A DNA stretch of 36,602 nucleotides, taken from positions 1 to 36,602 of the forward strand of contig CAMBDY010000019.1 in assembly GCA_945865525.1 (NCBI GenBank), written 5' to 3'. Under the pieces are notes generated by a model. It was not told where the DNA came from. It did no database searches and saw only the letters and a list, made by a program, of their open reading frames with translations. The position numbers and the translations under genes were made by a program. Origin of the DNA: Nitrospira lenta. Lineage in GTDB: Bacteria > Nitrospirota > Nitrospiria > Nitrospirales > Nitrospiraceae. Shown here one piece after another: positions 32,142 to 36,602 of the stretch (position 1 is its first letter; each line of letters opens with the position of its first letter).

Positions 32142-32918
32142 ATGACAACTCCCGCACGAGGCCTCGTCGCGTTTCTCCTGCTGTTGGTCATCGCCTGTCC
32201 CGCCGACGCGGGTCCGCTCGACAACTGCTCGGAATACACCACGATGGGTATCCCGGCTGAGCGCGGCACGTTGCTCTGTCGGAAGGGGTATGCCTTGGCC
32301 CATAACCCCGAGTACAAAACACCAGAATGGGTGGCGGAGCACCTCACCAAGGACAAGGCATGCGCGTACTTGCCACGGAACAATTACTTCAAGGCGGATC
32401 CTGACCTTCAGCGAGGCGAGCGAGCGGAACTCAGTGATTACAGGGGGAGTGGATTTGATCGAGGCCACATGGCCCCCGCCGCTGACTTTCGGTGGGACCG
32501 TGAGGCGTATCAGGAGTCCTACTACCTGTCGAACATGGTGCCCCAAGTCGGCCAGGGGATGAACCAAGGCATCTGGGCCGACCTTGAAGCCTTAGTCCGT
32601 AAGTGGGCAATTAACCGCGGTGAGGTGTATGTCTACACGGGACCCATCTACAGCGGTCGCGCCGATGCGCGTCGGACAATTGGTCCGCACAAAATCGCCG
32701 TTCCAACCCACCTCTACAAGATCGTTTACGATCCCACAACGAAAGACGCCATTGCCTTCATGATGCCCAACGAAGAACTTCGCACAGAAGATATGCCCGA
32801 GTACATCGTGACAATTAATACGATTGAAGAGCAGACGGGGCTCGACTTCCTGTCTGTCCTCAGCGAAGAGGAGCAGCACCGCATTGAATCAGCGAAAGCG
32901 CCGAGCCTCTGGCAGTGA
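32142..32918 (+). CDS. Exported DNA/RNA non-specific endonuclease (NUC1/NucA type)
   Basis: A 258-residue secreted nuclease of the beta-beta-alpha-metal superfamily. The signal peptide is LVAFLLLLVIACPADA. The active-site motif is DRGHMAPAADF, with catalytic His109 and a preceding Asp-Arg-Gly. The metal-binding Asn is in NMVPQVGQGMNQGIW, and the family block EVYVYTGPIY follows. Length is typical. Such enzymes degrade single- and double-stranded DNA and RNA outside the cell, for nutrient scavenging, biofilm turnover or antagonism. The ATG at 32142 has only a weak ribosome binding site. It overlaps no other gene, and a HemD-like frame follows at once. Confidence 0.92.
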   Translation: MTTPARGLVAFLLLLVIACPADAGPLDNCSEYTTMGIPAERGTLLCRKGYALAHNPEYKTPEWVAEHLTKDKACAYLPRNNYFKADPDLQRGERAELSDYRGSGFDRGHMAPAADFRWDREAYQESYYLSNMVPQVGQGMNQGIWADLEALVRKWAINRGEVYVYTGPIYSGRADARRTIGPHKIAVPTHLYKIVYDPTTKDAIAFMMPNEELRTEDMPEYIVTINTIEEQTGLDFLSVLSEEEQHRIESAKAPSLWQ

Positions 32919-32925
32919 CGCTCTG

Positions 32926-33648
32926 TTGGGTCGGCGTCCTTTAGCGGGACGGCGGCTGCTCGTTGCGCGCGCGCGCCCTGGTCTTTCTGCCATGGCAGAG
33001 GAACTCCGTGCGCTTGGAGCAGAGGTGCTAGAAATTCCCGAGGTCGAGGCGGGTTCGTTGAGCGGAGGCTCTCCCATTGCTATGGCCCTGGCTCGGCTCC
33101 ATGAATTCCGTGGCATCGTGTTCGGCTGTGCTGCCGGAGTCGAGGCGGTCTTGTCACAGGTGTCCACCCTTGACTTGCCGGTCATCGCAGTCGGAGCCGC
33201 GGCGGCGCAGGCTTTGTCACGGCATGGGATCGAGTTTGTTGTGGCTCTGCGAGGGGCCTGTCAGGAGGCAGTGGGTGAACAGTCACAGTTATTCCAGAAG
33301 GGGCCATTGCTTCTCGTGACAGCGGAGGAGGGACGCCCAAACTTATTTAACGAACTGACGCAGATCGGTGCGGAGGTCGAAGCGGTGGTGGCCTATCGGT
33401 ATGTGCATCGAATGCCGTCGGCTTCCTTGCCGCCGATCGATCTTGTGGTCCTGCCCAGTTCTTCAGCAGCTCGTGCTGTCTTGTCAGGAGACTTCGGTAA
33501 GGTTTTGTTGGGCGTGCCGATGGCGGCGATCGGGCCTCAGACCGCCACAGCGGCGCGTCAATGCGGAGCTCAGTCTGTGGTCTTGGCTAAGGAGGACAGC
33601 GTGGCCGGGCTGGTTTCTCTTGTGCGGTCGATGGTGAGAAACTCATAG
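32926..33648 (+). CDS. hemD: HemD-like uroporphyrinogen-III synthase domain, start unclear
   Basis: A protein of about 240 residues with the uroporphyrinogen-III synthase pattern: RRPLAGRRLLVARAR at the start, LRALGAEVLEIP, FGCAAGVEAVL, VIAVGAAAAQALSRHGI, LVTAEEGRPNLFNELTQIGAEVEAVVAYR, VVLPSSSAARAVL and AIGPQTATAARQ. The enzyme closes the tetrapyrrole ring in haem and cobalamin synthesis. The frame has an ATG only at 32824, inside the nuclease gene; the best local start is TTG at 32926, with no ribosome binding site. The opening segment resembles the linker before the HemD half of CobA-HemD fusion proteins. It may be translated by coupling, or be the remnant of a longer gene. No hemC or cobA is near. 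Confidence 0.65.
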   Translation: MGRRPLAGRRLLVARARPGLSAMAEELRALGAEVLEIPEVEAGSLSGGSPIAMALARLHEFRGIVFGCAAGVEAVLSQVSTLDLPVIAVGAAAAQALSRHGIEFVVALRGACQEAVGEQSQLFQKGPLLLVTAEEGRPNLFNELTQIGAEVEAVVAYRYVHRMPSASLPPIDLVVLPSSSAARAVLSGDFGKVLLGVPMAAIGPQTATAARQCGAQSVVLAKEDSVAGLVSLVRSMVRNS

Positions 33649-33657
33649 TGAATCATG

Positions 33658-33691
33658 GTCAGCTTAGTGATAGAGCTGACGGGCTGCTTTT
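33658..33691 (+). terminator. Weak hairpin after the HemD-like gene
   Basis: GTCAGCT (33658-33664) pairs with AGCTGAC (33674-33680) around a 9-nt loop, 9 nt after the hemD stop. A TTTT follows after seven further bases, so termination would be inefficient. Confidence 0.3.
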
Positions 33692-33804
33692 AGTTCCTGC
33701 TTGGGGAAGCACGAGTCATGAGCAGGCGACGTGGGCACGTGATACAGACGGCCGTTACGGTCAAAGGAAAACACGGGCGGGGAGAGGCCGCAACAGCCGA
33801 ACAC
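33664..33804 (-). CDS. Possible 46-residue minus-strand small protein
   Basis: Read by hand on the minus strand, from a GTG at 33804 to TAA at 33664-33666. The frame has a protein-like composition (FGCCGLSPPVFSF, then FDRNGRLYHVPTSPAHDSC, then FPKQELKAARQLYH). It is open further upstream only to a TAG about 13 codons earlier, and no ATG or ribosome binding site is visible, so it could be a gene fragment instead. It fills the stretch between the HemD-like gene and the promoter of the His-rich gene. No family recognised. Confidence 0.3.
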   Translation of the reverse strand: MFGCCGLSPPVFSFDRNGRLYHVPTSPAHDSCFPKQELKAARQLYH

Positions 33805-33810
33805 AACAGC

Positions 33811-33839
33811 AGGCCCAAATCCCTTGATAGAGCGGGCCT
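33811..33839 (+). promoter_or_regulatory. Inverted repeat bracketing the -35 element
   Basis: AGGCCC (33811-33816) and GGGCCT (33834-33839) flank the TTGATA -35 hexamer of the promoter upstream of the His-rich gene. The geometry is that of an operator that would occlude the -35 box, for example for a metal-responsive repressor. The stem is short and this could be chance. Confidence 0.3.
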
Positions 33840-33852
33840 ACTGATGTATGGT
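33824..33852 (+). promoter_or_regulatory. Promoter of the His-rich/TonB/Asp-box cluster
   Basis: TTGATA at 33824-33829 and TATGGT at 33847-33852 with an exact 17-nt spacer. The predicted start near 33859 lies about 45 nt before the first gene's ATG at 33904. Confidence 0.5.
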
Positions 33853-33903
33853 ATTGTGTAGACTGTCTGAGCGTATTCGATGGGACAACTACCCAGTGAA
33901 CTT

Positions 33904-34209
33904 ATGAACCGTACTGCCCTTAAATTTGTCGCAATCCTCCTGGTGGGCTGTGTCCTGTCTGTCGGCGGATTGGCACAGGCTCAGTCGGTCGAGCATGCTG
34001 GGCACCATGCCCACCATCAGGCTGCAACCCATGGTACCGTGCTGTGTTCGTGGATGTGCGCCGCTGGCACGGTGTTCGACAGTGCGGCAGTTCCGTTTCA
34101 AGCCGAACTCAGTCTGATTACGCTCATTACGACTCCCCCTTCGATCCCACCCTCGGTTAAGCTGTGCCACACTTCGTCCAGCCGCGCTCCTCCTTTCTCC
34201 TCTTTGTAG
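33904..34209 (+). CDS. Small exported His/Cys-containing protein
   Basis: A 101-residue protein from the ATG at 33904 (an in-frame ATG at 33880 adds eight residues before the signal). The signal peptide is KFVAILLVGCVLSVGGLAQA, cut near AQA-QS. Directly after lies a His cluster (HAGHHAHHQAATHG), then CSWMCAAG, a CxxxC pair. These are plausible metal ligands. The C-terminus is Ser/Pro-rich with one more Cys-His. It resembles in layout, but not clearly in sequence, the small DUF2946-type proteins found beside TonB-dependent copper receptors. Its position directly before tonB supports a metal-uptake or sensing role. The 166 nt between it and tonB contain nothing I can identify. Confidence 0.6.
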   Translation: MNRTALKFVAILLVGCVLSVGGLAQAQSVEHAGHHAHHQAATHGTVLCSWMCAAGTVFDSAAVPFQAELSLITLITTPPSIPPSVKLCHTSSSRAPPFSSL

Positions 34210-34375
34210 TTTTCGTTGCACATCGCCCCGTCGTCGAGCACGTCCGTCCTCTCTCCACCCCATTGCGTGGGCTGTAGGGGAGGCCGAAAGGGGCGATGCA
34301 TCAAAAGTCGAATCCGACTGAGGTGTCTTCATCGATGAGCCATAGGTAGCCTTCATTTATCACGGTGGTGGTTAA

Positions 34376-35203
34376 ATGACGTTTCGTCGTGACGAACAGT
34401 ATCGGTTACAAGGATGGGTAGTGTCCGCGCTCTTGCACGGCCTTACGCTGACCGCCGTCTTCGGACTCATGGCACCGCCTAACCCGGGAGTGCCGAAAGA
34501 GGTATTTAAGTGGGACGTCGCTTTAGTCGAGCCGCAAGTGGTTCAAGCCACGCGTCGGACTGACCTCAAGCCAACTCGGGAGCCTGCGCGGCCGACTGCG
34601 CCCTTGGCAACCCCTGCCCTCAGTCAGCCCCAAATGCTCACGAAGGACGTACCGCCTCGTAAGGTCACGCCGGTCAGTGACCCGCAACCAGCAGAGGTTC
34701 AGCCGGCCAAACCGGCCATCGTTGAGTCGATTACTCCGACTGCTCAATCTGCAGTCGTGACTCAGCCCGTGACCACTGACGTCCCTGTTCATCAGGTTGA
34801 AACACGCACCAGTGAGACTGCTTCTGTGCGCGACGTGCCGCCGATGGACTCTGTTGCGCAGGAGTCGGCGCCGCAACTGGCGATGGCCACTCATGCGGCC
34901 CCCCCAGTCAAAGCCGATTATGGCTGGCTGGCTGAATCGTTGAGGCAGCGACTGGCTGCATTCAACCGTTACCCGAGCGCTGCGCGCCTGAATGGCTGGG
35001 AGGGGAAGGTCGTCCTGCGCGCCGTTATTCGCGCCGATGGCCATCTGTCAGAGGTGAGGGTGCATCGGAGTTCCGGTCATGAGGTGCTTGACAACGCAGC
35101 GATGGAGGCCATCCGACTAGCCTGTCCGCTGCATATGACGAATACGATGGGCGCGGCCGAAGTCGCGGTCTATGTGCCAATGGTCTATAGCCTCGGGGGG
35201 TAG
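34376..35203 (+). CDS. TonB family energy-transducing protein
   Basis: A 275-residue TonB. The N-terminal cytoplasmic segment is followed by one membrane helix (about 14-32) containing the SALLHG motif, whose Ser and His match the S-x3-H pair used for coupling to ExbB/ExbD. A long periplasmic region rich in Pro, Thr, Val and Gln spans about 45-180. The C-terminal TonB domain starts at about 190, with NRYPSAARLNGWEGKVVLRAVIR and RSSGHEVLDNAAMEAIR. GGTGG lies 5 nt before the ATG. No exbB/exbD is in view. Being next to a His-rich exported protein and an Asp-box protein, it probably serves a dedicated outer-membrane receptor encoded further right. Confidence 0.9.
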   Translation: MTFRRDEQYRLQGWVVSALLHGLTLTAVFGLMAPPNPGVPKEVFKWDVALVEPQVVQATRRTDLKPTREPARPTAPLATPALSQPQMLTKDVPPRKVTPVSDPQPAEVQPAKPAIVESITPTAQSAVVTQPVTTDVPVHQVETRTSETASVRDVPPMDSVAQESAPQLAMATHAAPPVKADYGWLAESLRQRLAAFNRYPSAARLNGWEGKVVLRAVIRADGHLSEVRVHRSSGHEVLDNAAMEAIRLACPLHMTNTMGAAEVAVYVPMVYSLGG

Positions 35204-35304
35204 TCGATCGGAATAGTTTGAATGGTTACTGGGAGTGCGTGTGCGGATCAGACGAGGGCGCGCGACGTGCCCTTCTCCATTCGTGGATCGCAGTGAGGCG
35301 TATT

Positions 35305-36591
35305 ATGTGTAAATGGAAATTTCACACTAAGAGATTCACCTGGCTGGTTGGGATCGCCCTCAGCGTCGTCTCGTTTGCATTGATGGCGCAGGCTGAATCC
35401 GATCAATCCGTGCGGTTCAGTGCGAAGCTGACGCTCGATCGCTCGGTCAAAGCGGTGGTGGGCCCGTCCGTCCGGATCGACGACGAGGGCCGTATCTCGT
35501 TGGCCTGGATGGAGGAGGATAAGGAGATACGCCGGGTGCGCTATGCCAGAAGTGAGCAGCCTGGAGGGCCGATCGGGACTCCCGTCACAGTGAATCAGCC
35601 GGCTGAGGCGCCCTATTCGCGGCAGGAAGCGCCGGCGCTGGCTGTGACCGGCGACGAGGTGTTTCTGACCTGGGCCTTGATCCATCCCAAACTGACTCCG
35701 GATAAGCCCTTTTCGAACGAACTGCGGCTGAGCCGATCAACGGACGGCGGCCACACATTTCTTCCATCGATCCTTCTCAATGACGATGCGCAGGTTATTA
35801 ACCACAGTTTCGATTCGATTCATGTCTCGTCTGATGGCGTCGTGCATGTAGCCTGGATCGATGGGCGCGAGGGTAAGAAAGAATCCGGCACCTTCGTCAC
35901 GCGCTCGACCGATCATGGGCGTACCGTCGTGGCGAACCGCAAAGTGGACGAGAACACCTGCGTCTGTTGTCGGACCGCACTCATGAGTGGACCTGACGGG
36001 ACGCTCTATCTAGCCTGGCGCAAGATTCTTCCTGGCGATCTTCGTGAAACGGTGGTTGCGCGTTCCACAGACGGCGGGCAGACCTTTGCCGCTCCGGTGA
36101 TCGTCGGACATGATCAGTGGGTGTTCCCGGGTTGTCCGCATCGGCCTGCGTCGATCGGAACGGATCGATTCGGGCGGCTTTATGTGGTCTGGTACACCGA
36201 GGGTGCCGACGAGACGCCGGCGGTCTTCCTCGCCTATTCGGACGACCGCGGGGACACTTTTTCCCCCAAGCAAAAACTAAATGTCTCCAAGGGAACCTTT
36301 CCCGATCACCCGCAGCTGGCGGTCGATCTCGAAGGGCGTCTCATCATTGTCTGGGAAGAGCAGTCGCCGGTCCGGCGTGAAATTGTGATGCGCCTGTCCC
36401 TTGATCGGGGCCAGACCTTCAGCCCACCGCAGAAATTGAATGAGAAGAAAGGTCAGACGCCGACCCTCGCGATCAATTCTAACGGGCTTGCGGCGCTGGC
36501 GTGGATGGAGCATGCCATGCCGAACCATCGGATCGTCGTGCAAACGCTACAACTGCCAGCTGCCAACGTGGTCGCGAGGCAGGAGCCCTAG
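35305..36591 (+). CDS. Exported Asp-box (sialidase-fold) protein with CxCC motif
   Basis: A 428-residue exported protein from the ATG at 35305, 6 nt after GAGG; upstream in-frame starts are not supported. The signal peptide is WLVGIALSVVSFALMAQA. The body is a predicted six-bladed propeller with at least five Asp-box (BNR) repeats: STDGGHTF, STDHGRTV, STDGGQTF, SDDRGDTF and SLDRGQTF. A distinctive NTCVCCRTAL segment (Cys-x-Cys-Cys) lies after the second listed repeat, near residue 215, and could bind metal or haem. The Arg triad of true sialidases is not evident, so the name exo-alpha-sialidase would be misleading. It starts about 100 nt after tonB in the same direction and is complete within the window. 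Confidence 0.8.
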   Translation: MCKWKFHTKRFTWLVGIALSVVSFALMAQAESDQSVRFSAKLTLDRSVKAVVGPSVRIDDEGRISLAWMEEDKEIRRVRYARSEQPGGPIGTPVTVNQPAEAPYSRQEAPALAVTGDEVFLTWALIHPKLTPDKPFSNELRLSRSTDGGHTFLPSILLNDDAQVINHSFDSIHVSSDGVVHVAWIDGREGKKESGTFVTRSTDHGRTVVANRKVDENTCVCCRTALMSGPDGTLYLAWRKILPGDLRETVVARSTDGGQTFAAPVIVGHDQWVFPGCPHRPASIGTDRFGRLYVVWYTEGADETPAVFLAYSDDRGDTFSPKQKLNVSKGTFPDHPQLAVDLEGRLIIVWEEQSPVRREIVMRLSLDRGQTFSPPQKLNEKKGQTPTLAINSNGLAALAWMEHAMPNHRIVVQTLQLPAANVVARQEP

Positions 36592-36602
36592 CGTGTCGGT
36601 AT

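Noticed and set aside
33649-33903. Cobalamin riboswitch before the TonB cluster
   Set aside because: No B12-box core (GCCACTG) or matching stem array. The hairpins present are short and unrelated, and the predicted promoter lies after most of them.
1-36602. CRISPR array, tRNA, rRNA, insertion sequence or prophage
   Set aside because: I found no regularly spaced repeats, no cloverleaf-like sequence, and no transposase, integrase or structural phage genes.

Overview
This 36.6 kb window reads as an ordinary chromosomal stretch from a GC-rich Gram-negative bacterium, with two accessory gene clusters near its right end. The outer membrane is implied by lptF/lptG, a TonB protein and many Sec-type signal peptides. 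The mix of a DUF3386 protein, a divergent ClpS, DUF5069, a cobalamin-dependent MetH and a CADD-like oxidase recalls Nitrospira (Nitrospirota). That assignment is an inference from gene content; no rRNA or other lineage marker is in the window. Coding is dense on both strands. I see no tRNA, rRNA, CRISPR array, insertion sequence, integrase or phage gene.

Left part (1-13.7 kb): lptG (cut by the window edge) and lptF run leftward. A cold-shock protein gene diverges from them and ends at a clear hairpin terminator. A D-2-hydroxyacid dehydrogenase is divergent from a GlcD-GlcF-type flavin/iron-sulfur dehydrogenase, which is translationally coupled to a tiny membrane-anchored protein with two CxxCH haem motifs. 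The three genes suggest 2-hydroxyacid/2-oxoacid conversion linked to the respiratory chain. Then come a MoaD/ThiS-like protein lacking the Gly-Gly tail, the helicase hrpB, a DEAD-box RNA helicase with a long and structured-looking leader, and prfC (RF3).

Middle part (13.8-22.7 kb): mostly small conserved or unknown genes. These are DUF5069, DUF3386, a histone-H1-like Lys/Ala/Pro-rich protein, a divergent ClpS adaptor in an operon with an unknown 226-residue protein, a 66-residue orphan, a coupled pair (unknown 93-residue protein and hemW), FmdB zinc ribbon plus an unknown helical protein, a coupled pair (CADD-like non-haem iron oxidase and an exported FGE-fold protein lacking the catalytic cysteine pair), and two proteins with BamE/SmpA-like motifs.

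Right part (22.8-36.6 kb): metH, rph and rdgB form a same-strand housekeeping block, followed by a tandem-cupin protein. Next is an accessory cluster of secreted proteins (28.9-32.9 kb): three cysteine-rich Sel1/Hcp-type repeat proteins, an exported alpha/beta-hydrolase esterase and an exported DNA/RNA non-specific endonuclease. It abuts a HemD-like gene that lacks a conventional start codon. Finally, a promoter-led cluster encodes a small exported His/Cys protein, TonB and an exported Asp-box (sialidase-fold) protein carrying a CxCC motif. This looks like a metal-related envelope uptake locus that continues beyond the window.

The strongest candidates for something not yet described are the Sel1/esterase/nuclease cluster, the His-rich/TonB/CxCC Asp-box cluster, the CADD-like/FGE-like pair, and the leader region of the DEAD-box helicase.
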